Of a stretch of 64,000 nucleotides of DNA, positions 12,165 through 23,791 are shown piece by piece; within the stretch, counting starts at the first letter, position 1; the number at the start of each line of letters is the position of its first letter. The DNA lies in the NCBI GenBank assembly GCA_030407085.1, contig CM059584.1:123294501-123358500 (forward strand), written 5' to 3'. A model generated the notes under the pieces. It did not search any database, was not told the origin of the DNA, and was given only the letters and a program-made list of their open reading frames with translations. This DNA is from Trichopria drosophilae (taxonomy: Eukaryota > Arthropoda > Insecta > Hymenoptera > Diapriidae). The translations under genes were made by a program, and so were the position numbers.

Positions 12165-12401
12165 GGTGACGGCGAGGGGAACCACCTGAACAAAGCACCC
12201 CGAAGAGGTGTAAACCCGACCGTGCTACCTCCACGCGGTACATCTTGGGTAATGCTAAAGCCGGCGTTAGCATTGGAAACAATGTAAAAATGTTACCCAT
12301 ACATACGGTATTTATAAACGTATCGGATGTAAAAAAAAATGTATATTTTTATCCGGGAACAATGATAATGCATTGCACTCTGGAAACTCTGGAAACATTA
12401 C
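12165..12401. other. GC-rich 3' segment of the transposon with a perfect hairpin
   Basis: Non-coding segment between the microsatellite and the right inverted repeat. It includes AATGCTAA (12251-12258) and TTAGCATT (12267-12274), an 8-bp perfect stem around an 8-nt GC-rich loop. Role unknown; it may be a fragment of another inserted repeat. Confidence 0.4.
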
Positions 12402-13069
12402 GAAAATAAAACGGGGTTCCAATTAAAAAAAAATAGTCTTGAGCTTAGAATAAGCCTCAAGGTAATTTTCAAGGTTAAATTCAATGGTGCCTCTTGCTGA
12501 GTTAATTCGCTGTTCCGGGAGTTTTAAGTTTGGCCTTGAAATGACATTGCCGAAAAAAACGGCCATAGCATATTTGGACGTAAAATTTTGTGCTCTCTCC
12601 GAATCCGTGAAAAAAATAGCAGTTTCCATTAAAAAAAACAAACTTGACCTTGAAATAACCTTCAAGGTCATGTTCAAGGTCAAATTCTGTGCTACCATTA
12701 AATATCCCAGGAAAAATCCTTAAACTTTTGTCTGAAACAATTTCCAAAGAAATGCACACCCTCTGAGATATTTCGCCGTTACGGGAGTTTTAAGTTTCAC
12801 CTTGAAATGACCTTGCCGGAAAAATCGATCATATCATACTCGGACGTAGAATTTCCCGCTCTTTCAGAATCCATGAAAAAAAATAGGGGTTCCCATTTAA
12901 AAAAATTAACTTGACCTTGAAATAACCTTCAAGGCCATGTTCAAGGTCAAATTCAATATCGCCATTAAATAGCCAGGGAAAAATCCTGAAACTTTTGTCT
13001 GAAACATTTTCCTCGAAAATGCACTCGCGCTGAGATATTTTGCTGTTCCGGGACTTTTGGATCACCCTG
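12402..13069 (-). repeat. Right terminal inverted repeat, three sub-repeats
   Basis: Mirror of 9751-10493. Unit starts, read on the minus strand, end near 12527, 12797 and 13062 (CGCTGTTCCGGGAGTTTTAA and variants). The innermost unit lacks roughly 75 bp that is present in the left copy, between the TTGCTGAGTTAATTCGC block (12492-12508) and the AAGGTAATTTTCAAGG block (12459-12474). Confidence 0.85.
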
Positions 13070-16000
13070 TATAATATTTGTATAGTATTTTAATATTTGA
13101 TACCTGCAACATAATCAAAATGTTCTTTGATGTAATAGATCAAAATTTGGATGATGATATCCGCAATGCCTTCAACGTTTTGCAATACAACTGCGAGGGA
13201 AACAAAGGCATTTCTGTCACTGAAATAATCAGAATTTAGACGTATACACGTGAATAATATGTCTAATAATGGCCACGACTGCATGATGCATTGTGTGACA
13301 ATGTGAAATGCCCGGACCGCAGGAATGCTGGGCTGTCACAACGAAGACAATTAACGTGTTAAAGAGTAACAGGTGTGGAATGTAGGCAGACTAGAATAAG
13401 CTCATTCGAATAGAAAGCATGTACTATTTCCTCAATTAACAAAAAATATTTCGTTATGTAGGAGCCAAAATATGATTTGTGGAAGGTTCTTATTACACGG
13501 GAATTTTTGTAACGAGGAAGGAAGTATTGTGAAAAATATCGACTTGAAATTTGATAGCAATATACTAATTATCGGATAAACCTTTTACACAAATTTTTTG
13601 AACAAATTGCCGGGATATGCTAATTGCAATGGGATCCTTACTAAAAATTTTCAATTTTTTTTAAATTATGAGATTTAATTAAGCCGTTTTCTTCGGTTGA
13701 TGATCTTTTGTATTGGTGAGAAGTTTTTTTTTGAAAAATCGGTGTCTATGAGATTGTAGTAATGTTCGATATTCTACAATATTATTCAATACTCCAAGTC
13801 GTAAAACTTGTAATTTTACGACTCAAGCCCTATTGTAGCTTACCTTAACTAATTTCATGAGACAAAAGACATGAGAAAATAAATTTTATAATTTGTTACA
13901 TTTAATCGTTAATTTCAGTTTAAAAAATCGTTAATTCTCATAAGTTGTGCGAATGGTTATGTGTCAAACTTCACTTTTAAAAAATAAACTTGTAACTGTA
14001 ATGTAATCTAAATGATGGTTGAAAACAACATTTGTCGAGATTTTGGCACCTACGTTGAATAAGTAGAACATAAAAACTGAATATTGTCCAAAGTCTGAAT
14101 TCTGTAAAAAAAAAAATGTTCACTTTAAGTATTTACATTTCTTAAATTATGAATTTTGTTATTGTTTGATAAGTGGCAAAATGTGTGTCCTAGATCCAAT
14201 AAGAAATCCAGTCTATTCATGGTGTTTATCTGCCACTGTAAAGTCTTCTATGTTTATGTTTACTTTCTAGTTTCTTAGTATTTGAGTTCATTTAGCCTAA
14301 TTTTCGGGATGGGCATATCAAATAAATTTTACTTATTGACACATTCTACATTGAATGGATTTTTAATTAATCATTCTTTAATTAATTCATACTGAAAACA
14401 GATATACGTTTAGAAAGATCAAATTAAATTCATCTTATCTTCTGTCAATTGACATGTACTCATGAATTATGTTAGCTCATCAAATACTATAAATAATTGC
14501 TTTTATGCTCTATAGATAGGTAAATTGTTTTCATTCTAAATCTTTCGATAATATATAGAAATTGATCATGTAATGCCTTTAAGAGATTGTTGAATGCAAT
14601 CTAAAGTACAATTGTGAAGCGAATGAAAATTTTAGTCTTACTTTTCAGTCAGCTATTCCTGACAGATTGAGTCTTGAAGAATTGAAGGAGGTCTAGAATA
14701 CATAACATGAGCTCGATCTACGGCACGAGATTACATTCGCCAATACGAAATTTAAGAACTTCTCTTATAATTTAGAAACTTTACAAATTTTTAGAATAAT
14801 GTGAATTATGTTTATATTTTATCTAATGTTATTATCGTAGAATACATTATTACATAATGTAGTATTGTAGTATCATGTTATATTGTATATAATCTCGATG
14901 TGACTATAGTGACTGCATTGTAAAATATGTGGGTTGTATTTTTAATTGTTTGTTTTTTTCGAAGAATTGAATTTTGTAAACGTTTTTTAATTCCTTAACA
15001 ACTAGTAACAACTGGTAATTTTATTTGAATAAAATATTCTGTATTGTCATTAGTTTATATACGGATGATTTTAAAATATAGTTGTATTTTGCATTACCTA
15101 GTTCTTCGGAATTTATATTTATTAATATTCGCTGAACGTCACTTTTTTTTTACTTTAAGGACTAAAATGTATATATTCCCCTAGCTTAAGAAGTGCCTTT
15201 TGATGTGTAATTTTTTAATCATGTCTCTTAAGCAAGCTCTTGTGTGTAATTGCTAACCATGTTTGTTCTGCACGCTCCAAAAACAGTTTTACTTATTTCG
15301 TAACTAACCAATTAATGTTTACTGAATTGTAGTTGAAAATTTTCTGCAACTATTTTACAATAGTAAATCAAATTTGGTAAAAATATTAACGCAAATGCAA
15401 TGCAGTCAAAGTACTCGTTAGATTAAGCAGAATGATTGAAAATTATCGCAATCACAACAGACATTATCGCATTTTAAGTGCAATAAATATGCAATATTGC
15501 GTTTCACATTTACATTTAAAGCTGAGAATGAGATTTTTATTTTTTGAAAAATTCGAAAATATGATAATGAATTTTTTCCATCTAAAAGATTGATTGTAAA
15601 TAAAACATCGAATCCTGTTCTCAGTGGTTCTGCATTTTTTGTACAACGTGGAGGCAGTTTCTTAGCTAGTTTACCTAGCGACTAAAAAAATATTTTGTTT
15701 CATATCATAAAAATGTACTTATTATACGATATATTATGAAAATAAAATGATAGCAATAATTTATAAATACCTCTTGTAATTTACCGGTCGGGTTCGTTCG
15801 TTGAAGTCCATTTGGAAGTGACTACTTTATTCAAAGTATCTCAAGTATTTCATAGGTCCTCAATGACACAAACTTATCCTTATATAGCTAGTATCTAACT
15901 ATGTAACATTGCATATTACATTACACTTTCAGAGCTACTATTATTGGCAGATGTTAATAAATCTCAAATGAAATACAGCATTGAAAAGATTTTTTCGACA

Positions 16001-16318
16001 TCGTGTGCGGAAAATGCTATTTTCCATACTTTTGATATTTTTCGGACGCATTTTCTGTACGCTCACGTCGAAAAATATCCTTCGGCACATATGCGAAAAT
16101 ATTTTTTAATTTTTAAGTTATATTAATTTTGCTTGCGACTGTCCCCCTATCGACACACCCCCAAAATTTTGTCAGATTTCGCATATCTCTTACCATTCTC
16201 GAGATATTTTAGAATTTATAATATGCGCTTGTATATCGATATAAACTAACTCGTCATCCTCCTTTAACGCTAGACCAGAACTTCATTTGTTTAATTTAAT
16301 TTGAACCTATTATTCTAT
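13070..16318. other. AT-rich spacer with one perfect hairpin at 13797-13823
   Basis: No gene supported. AGTCGTAAAA (13797-13806) and TTTTACGACT (13814-13823) form a perfect 10-bp stem with a 7-nt loop. The same CGTAAA core recurs in the hairpin cluster at 23.2-23.5 kb and at 34.4 kb. The ORF at 13090-13284 (minus) has no recognisable domain. Confidence 0.5.
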
Positions 16319-16447
16319 ATACAAATGTGAAATATGGCGCCACCTCTTAAGACGTTCTGCAGTTCTTGCGAATATTGAAGCGCAAAGTAAATGAATCTAA
16401 CTGAAGTTAAAAGGGCGATACTGCCCGTTAAAATTATTAAATAAATA
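16319..16447 (+). repeat. Retroposon 3' end, copy B
   Basis: Diverged direct copy of 2756-2880: shares ACAAATGTGAA, TATGGCGCCA, CTGCAG, AAAAGGGCG and GCCCGTTAAA, and ends in the A-rich tail ATTAAATAAATAAAT. Homology stops abruptly at the left side of both copies, as expected for 5'-truncated retroposons. Confidence 0.55.
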
Positions 16448-18739
16448 AATATTTACCATATAGCAAGGTTATAAAATAATTAAAAATTCATAGTAATTTT
16501 TATGATAAATGAATAGAATTTGTGACATATATTAATTGCTTTATCAAGAAAAGGCGGTGCGCGGGAAGTTAATACAGCAAGTGTGTAAAAGTCATTTTAT
16601 TAAATTGGACAAAATAACACTTAAAAAGCATGAAATTTAAGCTTACCTACGTTTGTTTTAGCGAAATGTCAATTTATAACTCCATGTTTTATGCCAAAAT
16701 GATGATGACCGAATACTTTTCTCTCCTTTTCCTAACCACAATGAACCAAAAGCGAAGTCATTTTTGATAAATGTTTATATACTTATTACTTATATGTTTA
16801 CTAAGTGAATAAACGGAGTGAATGGCGGCAATTGTGTTTTTTTTATAATGCTGCCATAACTGGATTTATCGGATATGAAGAGAAGTTTTAATAGAAGCGA
16901 AATTCGAATTCAGAAATATAGTTCGCGTCGTTTATCCACACAATTATTTAAACCAAATTGACTGACATCTGTCGTGTGCCTTATTATAAATACAGATCCA
17001 AATCGCTGGTCAGTCTGTAAAAACAGCTTCAGCTGTGGGTCGCCCATTGGTTCAAAGAGGCCATTATGTAAACTTTTGTACCAATAAAGACAAATTATTA
17101 TTATTATTGCAGTAACCAATGTGAATCAAGGGTTTTCTGAAATATTCTTTTCTTTTTGAGTTTAGCACATTTCTAAAGTGTTCGTACTGTATACAAAAAT
17201 GAAACATTTTTTTCATTATATTGTAACAAAATACTGAATCGGGAATATTATTTTTTTTATAATCGACGAGTAGTCCACCAATTACGAATGTACTATTCGT
17301 CCCGTGTGTATTTAAATGCCTTTATACTTAAAGAGAGAATGTCACATTTAATGATCTTTTCCGGAAGTGTGTAAATTACGCAAGTTTAAGCTAAAGCTGA
17401 AAGGCAATGCAAGAAGCGAAAGGTCGTGAATAAAACGTCGCATGAAATAAACTGCCCGTATAAAGGACATATACTATAAGTTCCAGCTTTAACGTTTAGC
17501 GATAAAAACGTTTTTAATGAGTCCTAAGTGTATCAGGTTCCAGGAAACTGGTCTATAATATTTTTGTTGTTTTAAAGATGAACTCTACTCACTCAAAGTG
17601 AAATGAATAAAGTGAAAATGAATTAGTGGTATTACACGTCACGTTGGTTGAAATAATTTTCAATAAAATATTTTGGGCTATAATTTTTACCCATCGTTTC
17701 TATATTGCATTGCTTCCAATACAAAGAGTTTATAATTAAAATTGTAAAATCATGGTCACCTGAAAATAGAATACAAAAAAAAAGAATAACATTAGTCCCA
17801 TATATTTGGTTTTCGACATGATTTTGACGGATTGTTTATATATTTTATTTTAAAGTTAACTATTAATGGATTATGTGTCCCTCTGGCGACAATCAGGGAT
17901 ACTGATGCCTATTGCAAAAAAGCATTTCGTTCTGAGATCTCGTGTTGGTTTCTTCAGTAAGGCTAACCACGAGAATCTCTCCCTTAGACGCCTATGATTT
18001 GTGTAATTTAAAATTTAAATAAAACTAGCCGAGAAGAAAGTGCTAGAATTATTGAATAAATATACATACGTAGGGGGATATCGTACGGAGTACGTAGGTA
18101 TCATCAGTTTACGAAAATTAGAAACATAAAAGCTTGATGCAGAAACATCTAGTAAAATTTTTCGACCGTTTTAATTAGTGATTAAAATTGTATATACATT
18201 TATTCAATAATTCTAACACTTCCTCCTCGATTAGTTTTTTCAATAAAAAATACCGTTTATTTGAGCTACTTTAGTTGATTGAAATGAACATATTTTTAAT
18301 GCAATCAAATAGATTTACTAATTTCGGTGATTAAAGCATTTATTGAACATAAAAATGTCAGTGCGAAATACAAAAATGCATTTCTTAATAGTTGAGAAAT
18401 GACAAGTTTGCCAGTATTAAATTGAGAAAACGCATTATCATTATACCAAGTAAACAAATCCCACGCTGCATTGACTCTTTATACGAATCTGAGTTGCTGT
18501 AAATTTTGAAATTAAATGTCGGAGCACCTCAGGACATCCAAATGTCCAATTTTGGTCATCCAGAGCTTCTCAGGGGGTCCTGGGGCGAGCTTGTGCTGTT
18601 TGGTATATAATGTCTGGTGTAAATCATATGATTAGTAGCAATTAGGAGCAGGGACATCGAACCTATTGTTGGTGTGTTCAGATGAATGGTATTTCTTATG
18701 AAGTTCTGTCCGCAATAATAGGTTAAATAGACTGAAGTA
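16448..18739. other. AT-rich spacer; old dispersed repeat at its right end
   Basis: No gene supported. A locally GC-richer stretch at 17875-18000 contains no recognisable RNA or ORF. Positions 18661-18739 match the dispersed repeat at 3322-3395. Confidence 0.45.
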
Positions 18740-19012
18740 CACTGGCCCCCGTCCTAACGCATCACGTCCTAAAGCATTTTCCCGTCCAAACGCATATATC
18801 TTTCCCGTCCAAATGCATAGATTCACCTTTGTTCCTCTCCCCAAAACACGATTCTTAGTTGCTAGCGCTGTTAGTGAGACATCTACGCCCATGCTCAGTG
18901 TAATAAATGCAAAGAGACTTTTGCCGTAGTGGGGGTTGAGGGAGGATATGCGTTTGGACGGGGCGGCCATTTTTGATGGAACGAAACATATGCGTTAGGA
19001 CGGGGACCACTG
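18740..19012. mobile_element. TA-flanked MITE with CGTCCTAACGCAT repeats
   Basis: A 273-bp element between TA dinucleotides (18738-18739 and 19013-19014). Left end CACTGGCCCCCGTCCTAACG and right end, reverse-complemented, CAGTGGTCCCCGTCCTAACG match apart from two bases. Inside the left end the 13-mer CGTCCTAACGCAT recurs with small changes at 18750, 18765, 18783 and 18806. It appears reversed at 18948 and 18990. TA duplication and CAGTGG ends indicate a Tc1/mariner-type non-autonomous element. The 112-aa ORF across it (18632-18970, minus) is judged spurious. Confidence 0.85.
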
Positions 19013-21379
19013 TAAGTGGTGAATTTATACCTTAAATATTGTTATATGATAATATAATAAAATATAAATGCTACATTCAGGTCTTATGACGAGCAAAGGA
19101 AATGAATTAAAAAATATAGTATGATTTGGCACGTCGAATCTCCCCAATTTAGCCATCATTTTTTCGGACTGTTCTTTTATTTTTGACAAACTGTTTTTTT
19201 CTCATACATTTCTAACTTTCTGATATGAGGAGAGAACAGATTCATATAAATTTGTCCGCCATAATGCCGCAATATCTCATTTATATTAAAACTATAAGCA
19301 TATTTTTTTCACATAAAAGAATTCTTTATAATTAATAAATAATCTCTTAGTATGTTAATAAACGTATTCTTGGCTTTTAAGAAATATTTTGTGTTGTGAA
19401 AGCAATGAGTTGTTTAATATCAATAATTCGCAATTCCTAGTAAGGAAGTTAACAAATATTTATTCCGCCAAATACAACAATTTAAAAAAAGGAGAAAATA
19501 ATCAACACTTTAATAAATTGTTATAATAATTATAAGGAATAAAAATTTTCATGTTACTATTGAACCGTTCTAATAAAAACGATGGTGTGATCATTTTTTT
19601 ATTACTCATTTTTTCAATGTGAGGTTTGCATCTGTGCAATATTTAAGAAACATTATTTTTTTAAAGTCGCGGATTATTTTACCGTTAGCAGATGCCATTT
19701 TTCTTTTATGTTGACATGCACCTTCTGTTTCGGACCCGATATAACGGGAACTACGCAGAAGTTTGCTATGTGACATTTCGCGCGTTGAACTAGCTCCAAT
19801 GTCCGTATCGGTATAGTCGGTCCTTCTTTATCGATCTAGAACTTTGAATTCACTTGTCTATTTGCCTTTCGGTTTCGTGTTTCCGGATGCTGAACGTTTA
19901 CTCAATGTTCTTTCTTTGAACTAGTTTTCGATGAGTGAACCTGCCGTCTATCATCCACGGACTATATCTGGCCGTCTGTAATTTTCGGCTTTTATTACTG
20001 TGTTGCGGTGGTTAAATTTGAACAATTTTCTTGAATGCGGCAATGTTCTCTTGTCTGTGAACGATACGTTCTATGCTTTGAACGGACGGAAATTGCGTCT
20101 GGTATTCCGTCCATGATTTCACTTCAATGAGCATCAGCCGAGTAACAATTTTCATTAACTTGACTCTGGTGTAGCTTTTATATCGATATGAGAATCGGAA
20201 AGCATCGTGCCAGAATTGCATGTTGATTCAATACGAGAGCACACGTGTATTAGTAATCGAAACGTGTGCTACTGGAGTGAATAAAATTTCGATTAGTTTG
20301 TACAAAGGAAAAGGAGATGTAATGGAATATCTCTAATTTGTATGATGTTTCGTGCCTGTGATGCTAGATCTCAAAATAATATATGAAATGGAACATAAAG
20401 GAAATTATGGAATGTACGAAAAAGCGAATAGTAACTTGAAGTACGGCCTAAGTAGTACGGATCAAAGTAGGGAACGTAACCAAGAAAAAACTAAACACAT
20501 TTGGCCTAGGTTAATTGATGGAAAGACTTCGTCTATAAAGTAACTCTACTCAAGCGTCCCACGCCGACCCAAACAAAACATTGCACAAGTGCAGAGCTTC
20601 GAAAAACATAAACCATTTATTGTTTGTATAGTTTTACGGATTAATAAACTGCCCTTGTATTACATGTAATTAGTTTATTATTACTTTTACCTAGTTCACT
20701 AATTTAATTAAAACAATTAAGATACAAACTATGTAACATTAATGGTTTGGGGTCCGCTGAATACGAATCTGATGTTCCAATAGCGTTATTGAAAACCATA
20801 TCAAATGAAAATCGATACTCGGATTTTTTCGCTAAAAAATTATATTATATGGCCTATTTTGTTTAAATGTTTGTCACATGACCTTACTGCAACAAAGAAA
20901 CTGATACATTTGACGTATTTAGTTGGTGCAAAATTGATATTTCTCTTCTGCATTGCAACTATAATGATTGTTACTAGGGAATAAGAATAATCCACGTGTC
21001 ACGTCCAGACAACTCCGAAGAATTATACAACGAACAGGACCTACTATGGCTCTTTCTGTTCATGGTAAATCATAAGTAGTTGCGCATTAAGCAAACTCAT
21101 TGCAAGACATCAATAATTCAATTACATTATTTTCGCATGTTATAAATAATTCGCATCGCATCGCATAAATAAACTGCTTAATTATTTTCTTTCATATGTA
21201 AAGATTGGTTGTAATTTAATTATTACAAATAATAAAAACTTATTTTAACTCATGGGAAAAATGCAATGACCCGAGACAAACAAAGCCAAAATTTCGTTGG
21301 GCGCTGAAGTATCCGCGTCGGTTTGAAATTTGAGGTACAGTTTATAATTTTCATGTGCGTGTATATATTTTGTACTTAA
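19013..21379. other. Unassigned sequence; GC-richer block 19.72-20.25 kb
   Basis: The 19720-20250 block is richer in CpG than its surroundings and carries a 69-aa minus-strand ORF (20012-20221), which I do not recognise. It could be an exon of an unknown gene or a decayed repeat. Near 20755 a single GAATACGAATCTGATGTT resembles the tandem unit of the piggyBac-like element. Confidence 0.35.
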
Positions 21380-22612
21380 CCCATTAACCCGCAGATGCAC
21401 GGAAATTTTACCTCGATTTCAGCGTTTAATTCTCATATGAAACAGATACGAAAAAAAATTAGCGCAAAGTGGATTTGCCTTTTTGAAGGCGCTCTTTCCA
21501 ATGTCGTTGAAAAAATTTGGTAAAAATTGCAATTTTCACTTACAAAATCATCATAAGAGATTTTTGTACTTTTGGTTTACTATCAAAGTGGCGGTCGATA
21601 TGACGAAAAATTTGAGCATTTTTCAAAATCGGCCAAAATCAAGTAGAAATGTAATTCTATTTATACAAAACTCCTTATTCGGATTTTTTTGAGGGCGCTG
21701 ATTACGAATCTGAGGTCCGTTTTGTTAAATTCAAGATGGCAGATCCAATATGGCGGTGGCAAAAAATTAAATGTTCATCGATTTTTGTGATTTTCAGTAT
21801 CCGTATATTTTTTGGGTCTCTAATTACGAATCTGTGGTCAAATTTTCGAATTTCAAAATGGCTGCTTCTTAATGGTGGACGAGAAATTTTAAATATTCAT
21901 GGATATTTTTGATTTTCAGTATCCGTATATTTTTCGTATCGCCAATAACGAATCTGTGGTCAAATTTTCGAATTTCAAAATGGCGGCTCTAATATGGCGA
22001 GTGCCATCTCTACGTTTTTTAATTTCGATATTGCAAAAAATATCATCGTACACTAAGTTCAATTACTAAGAAAAAGTAAAAGTAAAATATAACATGACTT
22101 CTACTTTTACGGAATTACATCATGCGTAGCGGCAGTAGAGTAATCCAAATTTATTTATAACGGTCTTCTTGAAGACATCCACCGAGCTAGGCCACCTTGA
22201 AAATTATTACGAACAATGTTAATTAGACTAACTGCCGCTAGGCGGCGATGAAATGTGCCTGAGAAATCGCGCAGCGTTTAGTATATATATCAACCGGCGA
22301 ATGGACATGCCTTTTATCTTTGAAAATATTTTTTCGTTAACTATTTATGTGTCTATATAAAGGCCTAATATGTCTCTATGATTATCTTAAAATCAGTGTT
22401 GAATAACATTCTGCGATCTGTCATAGTTTCCTTCGAGACTCTTATTTGTCTCTCGAATATTTCACTGTTGAATTCGAAAGAAATGACATTCGAAAGAGCG
22501 ATCTTCAAAAAGGTAAATCCGTGTTGCCCCGATTTTTTTTCACATCTATTTCATACGATAAATAAACGATGAAATCGAGGGTAAAATTTCAGTGTATCTG
22601 GGGGTTAATGGG
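21380..22612. mobile_element. piggyBac-like non-autonomous element, TTAA-flanked
   Basis: TTAA occurs at 21376-21379 and 22613-22616, directly outside ends reading CCCATTAACCC and GGGTTAATGGG. TTAA duplication with CCC..GGG ends is diagnostic of the piggyBac superfamily. The terminal inverted repeats extend about 130 bp (21380-21508 and about 22482-22612). They share CAGAT, GAAATTTTACC, CTCGATTTCA, CGTTTA, GAAAAAAAAT, TGGATTT, CCTTTTTGAAG and CGCTCTTTC with scattered differences. No transposase is encoded, so any movement would need a helper element elsewhere. Arm divergence suggests an old insertion. Confidence 0.85.
21693..22020 (+). repeat. 122-bp tandem repeat inside the piggyBac-like element
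   Basis: ATTACGAATC or its variant occurs at 21701, 21823 and 21945, exactly 122 bp apart. Each unit continues with (T)GGTC, AAATTCAAGATGGC or AATTTCAAAATGGC and TTTTCAGTATCCGTATAT. The block ATGGCGG plus CCAATATGGCGG recurs in decayed form elsewhere in the window (46.0-46.6 kb, 33.3-33.6 kb, 25.7-25.9 kb). Confidence 0.8.
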
Positions 22613-23215
22613 TTAAGATTATGAGATTACAGCTGTATAACTTGTGGGAAAAATATATATGATAAATTTAGATCCATTTCTATTCGGTACGTTATACATG
22701 TATGGAATTTCCAAAGAAAAATATGACAAAACAATATTTATAGCAAACAAAAATACACAAAGTTAATATGAAACATGTTAATAAATAGTACATTTCATTA
22801 CAAGTGCTGGAAAAGCGATTTCCCGCATGAAAATGACTGACTCGACACGATTGCCTGGCGAACCCCCCCCCCTGATTAAATAAAAATTGTTACTGCAATG
22901 ATAAAAAGAATTGCTTTCATTTGTTAAGTTTAACGCACAACATAGAATAATTTCGTAATTAACAATAGTGCTTTAAATAAAAATATGAAAAATATTTTTT
23001 AAAAATTGATCTTATGACGGGGAAACTACTACAACAAGAACGAATTAAACAATAGATATGAAGGGTACACGGGAAAGATGAGATTTGTCCATTTGAGAAA
23101 TTGCTTGAATTTTAATAATACATCTCCAATTACAGCTTAACATTGTGTTGCATTAAAATAATAGGAAGTTGATGTTATTTTGAACCACGTTTTATATTGA
23201 TTCCCAACATGGAAA
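22613..23215. other. AT-rich spacer with a C10 run
   Basis: No gene seen. A homopolymer of C lies at about 22862-22872. Confidence 0.5.
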
Positions 23216-23349
23216 ATATTTTTTTGATACGCGTGTCCGTAAAGTAGGCACTTTACGGACTCTTTTTAGTCCGTAAAGTGTGACTTTACGGACTGATTTC
23301 TGCACTTTACGGACTAAAAATTGCGAACAGTGTATCAAAAAATAATATT
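23216..23349. repeat. Small inverted-repeat element with two perfect 11-bp hairpins
   Basis: Outer inverted repeat TTTTTTGATAC (23220-23230) and GTATCAAAAAA (23332-23342). Inside, GTCCGTAAAGT at 23235 and 23269 is followed after 4 and 3 nt by its perfect complement ACTTTACGGAC (23250, 23283). A fifth copy lies at 23304. The unit could extrude as tandem cruciforms. No target duplication was established. Confidence 0.7.
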
Positions 23350-23495
23350 CGCTCCTCGGCCGTAAAATTTTACGACCTCGGTTTGGAGATAGTGCGATCC
23401 TCGGACCGGTTTCGCCAGTCCTCGGATGCACAATCTCCACTCGGTCCGTAAAATTGAACTTTATGGCCTAGGACCGAAAAGTACTATTATCGAAC
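23347..23495. repeat. CGTAAAATTTTACG dispersed repeat, copy A
   Basis: Contains TTCGCTCCTCGGCCGTAAAA, TTTTACGACCTCGG, a GTCCTCGGA block and GGACCGAAAAGTACT. The same order (TTCGCTCCTTGGTCGTAAAA, CACCTCG, CTCGTCAGTC, AACCGAAAAATACT) appears at 34366-34450. Confidence 0.6.
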
Positions 23496-23791
23496 TCAAT
23501 CAAAAGTTGTTAAACACAATAAAAATGAAGTGTAAAAATGGACAAATCTCGTTTTTACCGCGTACCCCTTATATGCGACTAATACCTGAACAAAAACATA
23601 ATTTATTATTTACTATTTACATACATTTTCTAACGTGAATTTAGTTTTATGTTTGTACATATAGTAACCATAATAATAATATTTTCTTTTTTGAACGAAA
23701 ATTAATATTATAACAATAATAATAATCATAATAAATCAATTCTGAATTGCATTTTTAAATATGTAAAATTATAATTAGATAAACAGGATTT

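Larger units (their letters stand above)
9751..13069 (+). mobile_element. Complete Tc1/mariner (DD41D-type) transposon with long inverted repeats
   Basis: The 3.32-kb element starts with CAGGGTGATCCAAAAGTCCC at 9751 and ends with the exact reverse complement at 13069. It is flanked on both sides by TA (9749-9750 and 13070-13071), the target site of the Tc1/mariner superfamily. The inverted repeats are long: about 743 bp on the left (9751-10493) and 668 bp on the right (12402-13069). One intact transposase gene (10975-12057) lies between them. An apparently uninterrupted reading frame, matching ends and a clean target duplication argue for a relatively recent insertion that may still be active. 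ORFs inside the inverted repeats are artefacts of repeat sequence. Confidence 0.93.

Noticed and set aside
13090..13284. 64-aa hydrophobic ORF, thought of as a chemoreceptor exon
   Set aside because: Its only support is hydrophobicity; no receptor signature motif and no adjoining exons.
18632..18970. 112-aa ORF with GR-rich repeats (VLGRGTK, ALGRDALGRG)
   Set aside because: The repeats are the MITE 13-mer translated; the ORF crosses the MITE boundary.
20012..20221. 69-aa ORF in a GC-richer block
   Set aside because: Looks mildly protein-like, but no family was recognised and the frame ends without splice evidence.
23347..23495. Ordinary promoter or CpG element
   Set aside because: A diverged copy at 34366-34450 shows it is a dispersed repeat.
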